Part shown: one piece after another, positions 10,542 to 21,885 of the stretch
Layout: each line of letters starts with the position of its first letter
Position numbering within the stretch: the stretch's first letter is position 1
From: an uncultured Clostridia bacterium
Lineage (GTDB): Bacteria; Bacillota; Clostridia; Oscillospirales; Ruminococcaceae
Direction of reading: 5' to 3'
DNA length: 64,000 nucleotides
Assembly (NCBI GenBank): GCA_947627045.1
Contig: CANQUM010000003.1
Span: forward strand, 1-64,000
Position numbers and translations under genes: made by a program
Notes under the pieces: model-generated
Seen by the model: the letters and a program-made list of their open reading frames with translations, nothing else
Databases searched by the model: none
What the model was told of the DNA's origin: nothing

Positions 10542-11982
10542 GGTGCGGACAATTTTCTGGACTCCCCATGGGCTCCGAAAGGAGCTGCTTTATCATGTAT
10601 TCACAAAATAAAATAGATGTGGCTTTAAAGGTATATCATCAATGTGGCTCAGCGACTGACGCAGTACGAATCCCTGGCTATCCGACCAGACTGACCCTAT
10701 ATACATGGATAGCCCAAGAGGGTACAGGCAAAACTAAACGGAAACCATTAAACAACACAAATACAGCAGAACATCCCCGGAATCCTCCACTGGAAGTGAA
10801 AATAGATGCAATTTACTGTTGCTTTGAACCTGGGGAAAGTGTAAAATCGGTGTCAGAAGATATCGGTTATACCAGAGCCAACATTTATAGTTGGTGCAAA
10901 AAATACCTTCAGGAAAGTACCACTGCACTGATGAATGATAAAAATATTAAGCCAAACACACTAGCAGAAGGTTCTATTGCCCCTGTACCTGAACTTATAC
11001 AGTTACAGGCTCAGATTAAAGATATGCAGATGGAAATTGACATCTTAAAGCAAATAATCAATGAAGACCCCGACATCGATCAGACAGTTCTCAAAAATCG
11101 GAAGAAGGCAGTGATAATCAATGCTCTAAAGAATAAATATTCACTGCCAGCCCTGCTGAAACGACTCAGCCTTTCAAAAAGCAACTACTATTACCAAAAA
11201 GCGGTAATGAATAGACCTGATAAGTACAATAACATACGTTCCATGGTACGGCTACTCTTCCATAAAAAGTGTTATGGATACCTGCGGATTTACGGGATTC
11301 TGAAACACAGGAATATCACTGTTTCAGAAAAGGTGGTCTGTCAGATCATGCGCAAAGAAGACCTTACTGTCAACGACAGACGGAACAGAAAATACAGCTC
11401 TTATCAGGAAGAAATATCACCATCTGTACCAAAAAGGATAGAACGGAATTTTCATGCGGATAAACCAAATCAAAAATGGCTGACGGACATTGCAGAATTT
11501 GTCCTCCCGGCAGGAAAAGTCTACCTTTCCGTACTTCTAAACTGTTTTGATGGTATGCTTCTTGGCTGAGCTATGAGTACCACGCCGGATTCTGTACTCG
11601 TCAACAATATGCCTGACCAGGCAATATCCAGGTTGCCTGAAAGGGATCGGCCCATCATACATTCAGACAGGGACTGCCATTATCGGTAGCCCGGCTGGAT
11701 AGAACGTGTGAACAAAGTGGGTTTGGAGCGTTCCATGCCCATGAAAGCTGTTCTCCCGATAATGCCGCCTGTGAAGGCTTATTTTGTCGTTTGAAAAACG
11801 AACTGTTCTATTCCCGAGAATGGACAAGAACCAAACTCTCAGAATTTATTAACATTTTAACTGAATATTTGATATGGTATAATACAAAGAGGATTAAAAC
11901 ATCACTTGGAAATATGAGCCCTTGGGAGTACCGGCAAAGTCTCTGTCTGGTTGTATAATCAGTCTAGGAAATTGTCCGCACC
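10542..11982 (+). mobile_element. IS3-family insertion sequence, inactivated
   Basis: Terminal inverted repeats GGTGCGGACAATTTTCTGGACT (10542-10563) and the complement of AGTCTAGGAAATTGTCCGCACC (11961-11982), 20/22 matches; transposase inside. Confidence 0.8.
10568..11569 (+). pseudogene. IS3-family transposase (orfA-orfB fusion), truncated by a stop at the DDE core
   Basis: HTH region ...SVSEDIGYTRANIYSWCKKYLQ; HTH_21 KSNYYYQKAVMNRPDKYNNIRSMVRLLFHKKCYGYLRIYGILK; PNQKWLTDIAEF...VYLSVLLNCFDGMLLG then stop; decayed continuation with HSDRDCHY. Confidence 0.85.
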
Positions 11983-12043
11983 TCCCACTCTCCTATGACC
12001 TTGTAGGAGTACTCTCTATGTCTTTACTGAAAGACCTGCAAAA

Positions 12044-12080
12044 CGGGAAACGGCATAGCCGCAAGTTACGCCGTTTCCCG
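12044..12080 (-). terminator. Strong hairpin, possible terminator for the 841-aa NACHT gene
   Basis: CGGGAAACGGC (12044-12054) pairs perfectly with GCCGTTTCCCG (12070-12080); followed by TTTT on the minus strand. Confidence 0.45.
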
Positions 12081-12167
12081 AAAACAATCTTATGCTGTTT
12101 TATGAGTGTCGTACTAAAACTTACCCTTTATTAAAATTCCCCCTATTATAAAGTTTCTTTTATATAC

Positions 12168-14693
12168 TCAAATTTCTAAATGAAATCCTCTGATTTTATC
12201 GAACTCCAGCTCAATCTCTCTCTTAGAAGCTAAATTAACATTGTCAATATAAATTTGCAAACATTGATAAAACATTGTTACATCTGGCCAAAAATATTTA
12301 AGCTGATAAACATATATTTTAGTGTTCAAAAAATATTTCTTCTCTTTCTTTATAATTGAATTGTTTAAATTAGCTCTTCTCAAATCAGCATAACATAAAT
12401 TTGTATCTCTAAAAATTACGCTAAATAAATTACTATCAGACAGATCACATGCTTCCAAATTTGCATTAGAAAAATCACAATAACTAAAATCACTATTTTT
12501 CATATTTGATTCAGATAAATCAACATTTTTAAATAATACCCTCCTAAAGCGTTTATTAGAAAGATCAAATCTTCTCATGTATAAATAATCAAACACCTTG
12601 TTTCTAAGAAAAAATGAAAAATGTTCTTGATTATATTTATCTATGACATCTATTAAATCTTTTTTTCTTTTCTTACTTAATATTCTAATCAGGCAATTAA
12701 AAGTATTGCAAAAATAGTTGCATACTTCTTCAAAGTTTTCAAATTTAGCATAGTTTTCAAACAATATATCTTTATTAATAATAATTTTCACTGTATCCTT
12801 CAAGTCACCATATTGGAAATCTTCATAATTTATTTCAATAAATCCATCCAAAAAATAAAGCATTTCCTTAGTGACAATATTTTTATTAAATACGCATTGA
12901 AGCATTCGGCTCTTTTTTGCTACATCCGTTTCCTGTGTTACTCTAACTAATTGATTATAAATTCTATACGCTATATAATATTCAAAAATTGATTTGTGAG
13001 CAAACTCAATTTCTCTTAATTTATTTTTTCTAAAATACGTAATAATTCCATACCAATTTTTAAGATACTCTACTTCTTCTTGTGGAATTGAATTTTCAAT
13101 AATGTGATTAATCTCTTCATGATGTATAGACATTTTATTATTTTTGAACATAACTTCCGAAATATTTAAAATAAAATCAAACATTACTTCATGTCGCGTT
13201 AATAATGCAGGGTGGCTAACATCATACATTCTTTTATACCAAATTCCATTTAATCCAAATAATGCATTGTAAAATTCATATTTTGTGCTATAATCTGAAA
13301 TTCTAATACAGTTCGAAGCAACCATATATAATATTATCGGTATACCTATAAATTCCTCTCCATATAAATCATTTTCATCATGATAACTACAAACATCCTC
13401 TATCACTTGCATTGGCAAATCATTATTATATTTATTTAACCATTCTTTTCTTTTGTTGATATTAAATGTAAGTAATTTTATCACAAAGGTATTTTGCAAA
13501 CTACCAGTATCAATGTAATTTTCTCTAGAAGTGATTATAACCCTGCAATTCAATAATTGTATTTCATGGCAAAACAGTTCAAGCATTTTTTGTTTTTCAA
13601 TATCTTTTAAAACAAATTCATCAAAAGCATCTAAAATTATAACTGAATTTTTGATTATATTTTTATTTAAATTCAAATATGATATTATATTTTCTAATAA
13701 ATTATTATATTTACATTCCATAGATGAAAATTTTACAAAAAAAACATTATTTACATCTAGATTAATCGCTTCATGTATAATATCATAAGCAAGTTTTTCC
13801 AATAATGAACTTTTTCCCATTCCTCCCATTCCTAAAATCAATAACAAATTATAGGCTTTGTCTATCTTTAATTTTGATACACCTTTACTATACAAAAAAA
13901 TTTTCAAATTTCCTTTTAAAAATTCAACTATTACTTGTTCCAAATCATCTTGCTCATATTCCAGTAAACCAGATCTGTACTCAGGCCATACAAATACATC
14001 CTTTAATCTTTTTGCATTCTCCTTTTCTTCAAATATAAGCTGATCTTCAAATAACTCTGAAAAACTTTCAATTGTTTTTCTTCCATCTACATTTATAGAA
14101 CCATGTTCTATTTCATGAACAGTTGCGTTATTCAATTCTATATGGTCATACACTTTTTGAAAGTAATCAAGTACAGTTTCAATATTCTCATTCATCTTTA
14201 ACAACATGTTCTCATTTAATTCATATTCTAGTACATGTTTTGTATCCCCCTGTATTAATGAGATAAAAAGATTTTTCTTAAATCTAAAGCATATTTCAAA
14301 GAATCTCTTAATAAAATCTGCACCTAAACTTTTTTCATATAAACTAACCCCACGAAATTCCGTATCGTATAAAACAAGCAAGTCTTTCACTTGTCCTTCA
14401 CTCGACTTATTACGAACTGTATAAGAATTAGTTTCCAATAATTGATATATTAAATCACTTGCATTATATTTTATAAAATTATAAAAGTTTCCACTTGTAA
14501 TTAATCCGTTATCTTCATTTACATCAATTAAACTATGCAACTCATTTATAGTTTTACTTTTTTCTCTTTCAATAACATATCTATTTTTCCTATTTTTAGT
14601 ATAATCTAATCCTGCTTTATCTACTACACTTTTTATATACGAATCCAAAAATGGTTGCAATAATCCGAAAATTTCTGTAAGTAATATACTCAT
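12168..14693 (-). CDS. NACHT-domain STAND NTPase with C-terminal pentapeptide repeats (candidate antiphage bNACHT protein)
   Basis: Walker A LLILGMGGMGKSSLLEK; Walker B SVIILDAFDEF; CRVIITSREN; EFAHKSIFEYYIA. Pentapeptide repeats VDLSESNMKNSDFSYCDFSNANLEACDLSDSNLF...ADLRRANLNNS. Confidence 0.88.
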   Translation of the reverse strand: MSILLTEIFGLLQPFLDSYIKSVVDKAGLDYTKNRKNRYVIEREKSKTINELHSLIDVNEDNGLITSGNFYNFIKYNASDLIYQLLETNSYTVRNKSSEGQVKDLLVLYDTEFRGVSLYEKSLGADFIKRFFEICFRFKKNLFISLIQGDTKHVLEYELNENMLLKMNENIETVLDYFQKVYDHIELNNATVHEIEHGSINVDGRKTIESFSELFEDQLIFEEKENAKRLKDVFVWPEYRSGLLEYEQDDLEQVIVEFLKGNLKIFLYSKGVSKLKIDKAYNLLLILGMGGMGKSSLLEKLAYDIIHEAINLDVNNVFFVKFSSMECKYNNLLENIISYLNLNKNIIKNSVIILDAFDEFVLKDIEKQKMLELFCHEIQLLNCRVIITSRENYIDTGSLQNTFVIKLLTFNINKRKEWLNKYNNDLPMQVIEDVCSYHDENDLYGEEFIGIPIILYMVASNCIRISDYSTKYEFYNALFGLNGIWYKRMYDVSHPALLTRHEVMFDFILNISEVMFKNNKMSIHHEEINHIIENSIPQEEVEYLKNWYGIITYFRKNKLREIEFAHKSIFEYYIAYRIYNQLVRVTQETDVAKKSRMLQCVFNKNIVTKEMLYFLDGFIEINYEDFQYGDLKDTVKIIINKDILFENYAKFENFEEVCNYFCNTFNCLIRILSKKRKKDLIDVIDKYNQEHFSFFLRNKVFDYLYMRRFDLSNKRFRRVLFKNVDLSESNMKNSDFSYCDFSNANLEACDLSDSNLFSVIFRDTNLCYADLRRANLNNSIIKKEKKYFLNTKIYVYQLKYFWPDVTMFYQCLQIYIDNVNLASKREIELEFDKIRGFHLEI

Positions 14694-14832
14694 TTATCCG
14701 TCCTCTTTTCTCTCATAAATGCCACTGTCCTTTCTTAGCTCCATCGTACAAGAAACTGACGATAACACTCTAAAGTGCAAATCAATGAAAAAGTATCACA
14801 CTATTTCTAATCCACCATCAAATCATACAAAA

Positions 14833-15120
14833 TTATTCCAACGCATCCCGTTTCTCTGATGGGCATTTAGGCTGCCTAGAATTTTCTGATTTCGGCAGGT
14901 TATAATTTGCTCTCTCAATAATGCCACATTTTTACTTTATCTGTGCTATATATAAGCTACTGACTTTCAATCTCGTATGCTCTAACACATACTCCTTAAC
15001 TTCCTCATAGATAACTTTGCTTTCCGCAGCCGTCAAATCAAGCTTGTCCATCTTCAGCTTCACCTCGATATGTTGGTCTGAATGAAGTTTGGACAACAAG
15101 CATATCGTCTCCACATGGCA
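14833..15120 (-). pseudogene. Remnant of the C-terminal extension of a clostridial RumA/RlmD-type 23S rRNA uracil methyltransferase
   Basis: (H)VETICLLSKLHSDQHIEVKLKMDKLDLTAAESKVIYEEVKEYVLEHTRLKVSSLYIAQIK, then after a frameshift CGIIERANYNLPKSENSRQPKCPSEKRDALE. Confidence 0.6.
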
Positions 15121-15310
15121 CGAGAGTACAGGAAGTATGTCATTTGCCTATCACCCCGTCCAACTTAATTTACCGTTATTTTTATACCTTTAACCGTAGC
15201 AGGGAACATATCAATGCATTTTTATCCTATCGTATGCTTGTGTAAACATATCAAGATATAGCTCATGCATTATTAATTTAACCTCCTCTCAATATAAATC
15301 GAATATTTTA

Positions 15311-18300
15311 TTACGGAGTATCTCTACAGCTATAATATTTGGGATATTGTTGTAACACTTCTTTTATTTCTTTTGAAATATGTTTATCACCTATAAGATC
15401 AATATACCACAGCAGATCGTCTATTTGCTCAATTGTCAACTGCGAAAAATCATTTTTACTAAATGTACTAAATTCAGATATTATGTGTTCAAGCATATGT
15501 AATACCCTAGGCATCTCTTCTTTATTATATCCTTTCTTATAAAAAAGTTGATAGATTCTTCTAAAAACCCTAATATAATCAATAATTTTTCCATATCTTG
15601 CATAATGAAATTCTTTTTCTAAGAAAGGCAATTCAAAAATTTCCAATGATACCTTGGTAAATACTTCCGGCATTATATTAATCAATTCAGCAACAAATTT
15701 AGGATATAAACATATAATATTCCCCAAAAATCTAGGATATCTACCAAATAATTGATACTGCAATACCTCTCTTATCCTATCTAAAAACCATCCTGCTTGT
15801 ACACTCTTAGCTATATAAATTGCATTAATAATTGTGTCAAATCCCAAAAAGTTTATCTCCATATTTTCCATCTGATTTAGGCAACCTTCTAAAAACACAT
15901 CAGTAATGCTTCCTATTTCTTTTGTATTAAATTTACCACTATTTAATAAAGCCAATACAGCACGTGACAATAATTCAGGATTTGTTTCTTCTAAAACCTT
16001 CATACTATCTAACCCAAAAAACTGATCTAAAATTCGTTCTTTATCATCCTTCCTCATAGCAGGTAGTCCATTAATGGTACTAAGCAATGACATTTCATAA
16101 ACATTATTTTCCTCATAGTCTTGAAAATAATATATATTATTTCTCATGTAACGAGACGAATAACGTAGAAAACGATTAACCTCTTCTGACCATTCGCCAT
16201 ACATATATTTATGAATCAAATATGGATCTTCATATCTATCCAATAATAGAAATCCTGTATTTTTTGTTAAAAGATACATTAAGCGAACTCCGCTAACCAT
16301 CTCTAATGATCTATTTATTTTCTTCAAAGCATACTTTGAATCTTCAAGCAATCGCGGCATTATTTTTATAAGCTGTTTACGTGTTGAAGCAAAAACCATT
16401 TTCCTCATTAAAGAATATTCAATAATTTCAAAAAGATTTAATAAAGTATCACTATTTATAGAATGAACTTGTTCATCATGAATAATAGTTTCAATTATTC
16501 TATTTACTTCTCCATAGTTTATAATAAACTCCTTTGATTCTTTTTTTCTGTCTGTAAATCCATTTATTTCTCTTCTTAATAAATTGATTAAATATGAGAA
16601 ATATATATCTGGACTTTCATTTCTTAGCATTTCACAAACTTTTCTATTATTCATTCGAGTTATTTCACAAAATCGCTGTGTCTGCAGACCGGATAAACCA
16701 GCAAGCAAATTATCCCCTAATGTAAATGAAACACATAGCAAAATATCAATTGGTTGTTCATAACGTGTAGCTTCAAACTTTTCATTACACTCAACCAATA
16801 TTACTGTATTACTTATTCTCTCTGCTTTAAGAATTACTGAAAGTCCCATCAAGTCCGCCGGTGAAAACCAAGCTTTCCACAATGAGGTTAATTTATCCCA
16901 AGGGCGTGAATCTAATGTACCTAATCCAGATTTGATATAATCTTCTTCATTAAATTCAAATCCACCAGAGCTAAGCGTACATGCTAATATTACTAAATTT
17001 AACGAATATATTGACAAATATCCCAAAAGCGGTATATCACGATCAAAAATGATTCCACCTCGCATAACACTTGGAGAATTTCTTGTGTTTAATATCATTT
17101 TCAATTGATTTTTTACAATATATTGTAAGTTATCAATAAAATCATCTTTAGTAATAGTCATTGGAAAATTATATATTTCCAAAGCACGTTTCAATGCCTT
17201 TATTATATGCTCACGCAACATCTCAATTACAACCGGGCGTGAATATAGTGGCACGAACATTAAACAATAAAACCATCCAGAATTCAAAGAATCCGGATTA
17301 GAAAATAAATTTTCTAATTCTGAAGATTTAAACTTTCTATCAACAAATATATCTTTTACTTCATTTATAGTATTTCTCAAAATAAAGTCAGCAGCTAAAA
17401 ATTCACCGAAAGTATTATGCAGGAATTCATAAGCACTTTCAGATTTATCGCTATGTGCATCCACATCCTGAGCTGTAGATTTATGAATAAAGAAAAAACC
17501 TCCTAATACGGATTCTGATTCTTTTAAAGTATGTGCTTCAGGACTACCATCCTCTCTACGAGCCTTAAATGTATCCAAATCTTCTTCCAACTGCCTGGAA
17601 CGAATAACAACTTCTTGTCTATTGTACATTCCTATAGCCACAACTCCAAGACGATTCATTTCCTTATCAATAATCACCTCCTGCTCTTTTGGTGTTTTAT
17701 CTTCAAATCCAGCAACATACCTTCTACGTTCTCTGCGTACAAATCTACGAAGAAGATTATCATATAATTCTGTTCTCTTAATATTACTTGTTTTTGCTAG
17801 TTCATTAGCCTCTGAATCATAAAGTGCAAGCATTAATAGCAACAGTGGCTGCTCTGCCAACTCAATTATGCTGTTTTTCTTCCCTTTTTCTTTTAATGGT
17901 AAACTAAAAGGATTAATCTTCTCACTTGCAAAATAATCTGAATTTATACTATTCCATATATCAATCCATTTTTGTCGCTGATTAGAATCAAATTCCAACA
18001 ATCTTAAAATGGTGGAGTTTAGCGGAATTCGTGCTTTATCTATAAGCGTAATCCGACTTGTAATAATTACCCTTACAGGGCGCCCCATTTCTTTCTGATC
18101 CTGTTGAAATCTGCGAACTTTTTCAAGATATCCAGAAAAAACATCTCCCTTTGCCTGAAGCAGCTCATCATAACCATCCAAAATTATTATTAATGGTTTT
18201 TCTTTAAACTGTATTGCAAAACCTCCATACCCTTGCGTAGATAAAGATCTATTTGTTACCTTTTTAATTTGCTCTTCGACAAGAACATCAATACCCGCAC

Positions 18301-19543
18301 CTGCTTTAACTTCTCTCAGTGGAATCCTAATAACTGTATATGATTTACTCATTAATTGAGCAGAAAGAACTTTCGTCAGTAAAGATTTTCCACTTCCAGG
18401 CTGTCCCAAAATGACCAGAGGATAATCGATACTGTCTGGTGAATAAAGATATTTTATAAAAAACTTATCTAAATCATATTGAATAGGTATTGATTTCCAA
18501 ACCGATCCATCTTCTAATTTAATATCTTTCCTATGATAAGCAAGACATTTATATGACTGTGGAATAAATGCATCTACAATCTTAGGAAATTTCAAACTCA
18601 TCATCTCAGTATCAGACTTTATTTCCTTATCGTCAATTATTGGTTCTTCAATCGATGCAATATACTTTTTTCTTAAATCATCCACAATGTCTTGTGCTTG
18701 AATAGCATTATAGTTTGTCGCTATTGAATTTACAATATTATTTAAATTACTAAGTCCGACGTCAATTTTCTTGGTGGTACCGACAACTAATTCCAATGCA
18801 TCTCTATTTTTCTCAATTGCATGATGGATACCTTCAAAATTTTGCAGTTGAGAAAATAATGCAAAATCATTAAATTGATCAGCTAGGTGTAAATATTGAG
18901 CTTCATACGCTTTAATAGCTTTTTGAGGCAGTTTATCAAGTACTTCTTTTAAACTTTCAAATTCCTGATTATCCTTTTTCTTTTTCTCATCAAAAATTGA
19001 TGATTCCCTAATCATTTTTAATAAATTATTAGAAACTTGTTTATATACTGTATTAAGTTGCTCTTTAATTTCAGAAAATGAAGTCACATGATCCGCATAA
19101 TAAATCTTACAATATATATCAGGATTAGTAGAAAGTGACTGCAAATTCTCTTCAGTATCAATAGACTCTTTAAGTAATTCCTTCTTCTCAAATTTATACT
19201 TAAGCTTTTTTCTGACCATGTTTGGAAGAGCATCCTGAAGCACATCAAAATATGCCGTATAACAAATCAAAGCATATGCTGCTTCAATCTGTTCCATTCT
19301 ATCAAGATAATCCAACTCAACTTTCTGAGCAATAAAATCATAAACTTTATGTCCTAAATTAAAAAGTCGATTCTTCACATCTAGCAATTCTAACATTGGA
19401 AGAAATTGTGGTCCAAATATAATTGGACTAAAAATAATAGTTGCATCTGATAAAATTTCAAATGCATCAAGAACATCTTGTCCAACTTTAGTATCCTTTT
19501 TAAGATATTTTTCTATATCCTTAAATCTATAATCTTTAATCAT
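15311..19543 (-). CDS. Large NACHT-domain STAND NTPase (candidate antiphage defence protein)
   Basis: Walker A LVILGQPGSGKSLLTK; Walker B PLIIILDGYDELLQ; RVIITSRITLID; EFLHNTFGEFLAADFIL; ~335-aa N-terminal domain and ~650-aa alpha-helical C-terminal sensor-like region. Confidence 0.88.
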   Translation of the reverse strand: MIKDYRFKDIEKYLKKDTKVGQDVLDAFEILSDATIIFSPIIFGPQFLPMLELLDVKNRLFNLGHKVYDFIAQKVELDYLDRMEQIEAAYALICYTAYFDVLQDALPNMVRKKLKYKFEKKELLKESIDTEENLQSLSTNPDIYCKIYYADHVTSFSEIKEQLNTVYKQVSNNLLKMIRESSIFDEKKKKDNQEFESLKEVLDKLPQKAIKAYEAQYLHLADQFNDFALFSQLQNFEGIHHAIEKNRDALELVVGTTKKIDVGLSNLNNIVNSIATNYNAIQAQDIVDDLRKKYIASIEEPIIDDKEIKSDTEMMSLKFPKIVDAFIPQSYKCLAYHRKDIKLEDGSVWKSIPIQYDLDKFFIKYLYSPDSIDYPLVILGQPGSGKSLLTKVLSAQLMSKSYTVIRIPLREVKAGAGIDVLVEEQIKKVTNRSLSTQGYGGFAIQFKEKPLIIILDGYDELLQAKGDVFSGYLEKVRRFQQDQKEMGRPVRVIITSRITLIDKARIPLNSTILRLLEFDSNQRQKWIDIWNSINSDYFASEKINPFSLPLKEKGKKNSIIELAEQPLLLLMLALYDSEANELAKTSNIKRTELYDNLLRRFVRRERRRYVAGFEDKTPKEQEVIIDKEMNRLGVVAIGMYNRQEVVIRSRQLEEDLDTFKARREDGSPEAHTLKESESVLGGFFFIHKSTAQDVDAHSDKSESAYEFLHNTFGEFLAADFILRNTINEVKDIFVDRKFKSSELENLFSNPDSLNSGWFYCLMFVPLYSRPVVIEMLREHIIKALKRALEIYNFPMTITKDDFIDNLQYIVKNQLKMILNTRNSPSVMRGGIIFDRDIPLLGYLSIYSLNLVILACTLSSGGFEFNEEDYIKSGLGTLDSRPWDKLTSLWKAWFSPADLMGLSVILKAERISNTVILVECNEKFEATRYEQPIDILLCVSFTLGDNLLAGLSGLQTQRFCEITRMNNRKVCEMLRNESPDIYFSYLINLLRREINGFTDRKKESKEFIINYGEVNRIIETIIHDEQVHSINSDTLLNLFEIIEYSLMRKMVFASTRKQLIKIMPRLLEDSKYALKKINRSLEMVSGVRLMYLLTKNTGFLLLDRYEDPYLIHKYMYGEWSEEVNRFLRYSSRYMRNNIYYFQDYEENNVYEMSLLSTINGLPAMRKDDKERILDQFFGLDSMKVLEETNPELLSRAVLALLNSGKFNTKEIGSITDVFLEGCLNQMENMEINFLGFDTIINAIYIAKSVQAGWFLDRIREVLQYQLFGRYPRFLGNIICLYPKFVAELINIMPEVFTKVSLEIFELPFLEKEFHYARYGKIIDYIRVFRRIYQLFYKKGYNKEEMPRVLHMLEHIISEFSTFSKNDFSQLTIEQIDDLLWYIDLIGDKHISKEIKEVLQQYPKYYSCRDTP

Positions 19544-19679
19544 ACTCTGTTTCTCCTCTTAAATTTTCGATTTTCTATATAATCAGTATATATGTTATAC
19601 AAATTTCAATATTCAAAAGATGAAGCAAACGAATTGCAAATTGAAATGAATAATAATGTTCATAAGTAAAAATGACTTC

Positions 19680-20560
19680 AGACTGGTTTTCTCAATCATA
19701 CAACGTTCTTTCTCTTTTTTCTATATACCGCTTCTTCTGTAGATAGTTAACAATCTTCTCCGATTCTGTCTCGCTCCATCCTATTGACCTTGAACTCATA
19801 TGTTCTGAACAAACATTGCATAGCATTCTGCATTACAACCAAGCACATACTTACCATTAAATGCTCTCTGAATATACTCACATCTTCCTATAAAATAACT
19901 CCATCATTCTTCTATCACACGGTTGCTTATTTCACAATGATTTCTGAGTTACGCTAAAAATTTCTTTACCGCAAGGAGACTGTCCTTGTAAATATATTTC
20001 ATAAAACTGTTTCTTTATTTTGATTTCTTCCTTCAATGTGTACCATGCAACCTAGTTGATATATTTCAGCAAACATAACCGATCTGCCACAAGTTTACTC
20101 TTTCTCAAATAATCGGTAATGGCACGTATACAACTTTCGCAATCACTGTTTATGTAGACACATTTCATGGCATTCTCGTCATAGGAACGCCAAATGCAAG
20201 CAGCTACTGCCTCACACAAAACCTCATTCTAATCTAATCCTGCGTAAGACCTATAAAGACAAAAGGTAAAATCAGCTTTCTCCTTACCTTACAAACATTC
20301 CTTTTTCCCTCAAAGAAATAGACTAGCTTACCGATAAAACATCCCTGACGCTAGAGATTAGGAGTCATTCCCACTTTCTCTGCACGATATAGCTGTCTTT
20401 GCGCTTCCTACATTCTTAAATCATACATCTGCATTTGTCGATACAAACCCAAAAAAGTCTACTGCCATATAACCTGTCAGCTCATGTATGGTTTCTTCAA
20501 ATCCTAATATTTTAAAAATTCTTTTTCTGCATCCAACAATACAGTAACAAGATCTTTTAT
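19680..20560 (-). pseudogene. Degenerate ISLre2-family (UPF0236) transposase
   Basis: Minus-strand fragments: VYINSDCESCIRAITDYLRKSKLVADRLCLLKYIN and MLCNVCSEHMSSRSIGWSETESEKIVNYL, resembling ISLre2 'GDGAxWI...FVLDxFHLxKYI' and 'CSAEGHVSHVLSxRMSSRPMGWS'. Confidence 0.65.
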
Positions 20561-20981
20561 CAACGTTATAATATCCATGAGTATTGGTATTACTTTCGGT
20601 TTTTGTTTTTGGTTGAAATCATTATACCTCAAGAAACTAATACTCTTTTCATTAACTGACCATTTCTTTACTTCAACAATTTATAGTTTGTCATGTTAGT
20701 TAGCATTATAATTGTTAATGATTGGCACAACAAACATTTCAAATAATATTATATAATTTTTATATATATTAATAATTTACTATTTTCTACATATTATACT
20801 ATTAGTCTATATAAATTACAATGGTTTTTTATTTTATTCTATAAATCGAGCCCTTTAAGGACTTTCTGACAGTGTTCAGTTTAAATAAAATCTTTCAGAA
20901 GTACGTTATACACACTTATTTATCCAAAATATATTTCTTATAGAAAGACTTTTTTATATAATTTTTCCGTTTATTGTACTC

Positions 20982-21483
20982 TTACTCTGATACCCCCTGT
21001 TTCCCATACCACCCTTTAACTAATTGTTCAATCAATTCCCTCTTTTGTTTCAGCGTATAATCCTTCGGGAAGTACTTATTCAATAAATCTGCCCTGATTT
21101 TTATCTTTTCCTGCTGATTAGGATTTTCTTCTTCTAAAATTATGCAAATCTTATCCATATCCTGTTTCCCATGCCTGTTTTGCAAGCAACTCGTTACTCC
21201 TCATGATGTCAGACATTATATTCTCTTTACCTGATTCAATAAACTTCGGTCCAACCTGAACCAAAGTTATATCATCTGTTGATCCCCTTTTTCCCTGATA
21301 TTTCATAGCTTCCAGTTTCATCTTATAAGCAAATGCCTTCTCACTGGGTTTCAGATTTTCCCTATGCAGATTTGAATCTACCATTGCCATAACTGCCTGA
21401 GCATCATCAAGTTCCCCTATTATAACGGATACTTCTGTTTTACCCGCCCATATGGCAGCTTCTTTCTCAATACTTTTCATCAA
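20982..21483 (-). pseudogene. ParB-like partition protein remnant, N-terminally truncated and frameshifted
   Basis: VSVIIGELDDAQAVMAMVDSNLHRENLKPSEKAFAYKMKLEAMKYQGKRG in one frame; DKICIILEEENPNQQEKIKIRADLLNKYFPKDYTLKQKRELIEQLVKGWY in the next. Confidence 0.8.
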
Positions 21484-21885
21484 TTCACATAACTCCCATA
21501 TTCACCTCCACCTTAAACGGATGACTTCTGAAATTATGCACTGTATTTACCGCCACATTCCGTATCGTATCCATACAATCACCCTCTTAAAACATATATA
21601 ATTAACATCAATTAAAATAGTTTATTGATATTTAATTTGCAAAAAAAAGACCATTTACTTTCAATTTTCTTGAAAACGAACAGTCTTTCACGTTATTTTT
21701 ATTTAGTTAAATTATAATAAAATTATTTTTAGTTTAATATGTTTCCGCACACCACATCCAAAACCATCGAAACATTTACTCTGTCAGAAATCACCTTTTT
21801 AAAATGTAAAAACCTCACGGCAGTACTTCCCACACACACAAATGTAGATTTCACCAATTTTGCACCAACCTGATACAAAATTTAT

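Larger units (their letters stand above)
9228..12016 (+). mobile_element. Degenerate IS256-family element, interrupted by a nested IS3-family element
   Basis: Left end GAGAGTATCCTAAAGTTTATG (9228); possible right end TAGGAGTACTCTC (12004-12016). N-terminal remnant MARKNDSPQKATMREMMRDYLKNNDVS at 9301. C-terminal remnant at 10100-10520 (WHDNGANLSTYFKYPEAISKLVYNTNAIEGFN...). Confidence 0.6.

Noticed and set aside
20560-20980. AT-rich region after ISLre2 as possible replication origin or ncRNA
   Set aside because: Only low-complexity AT bias was visible; no iterons, hairpins or conserved motif.
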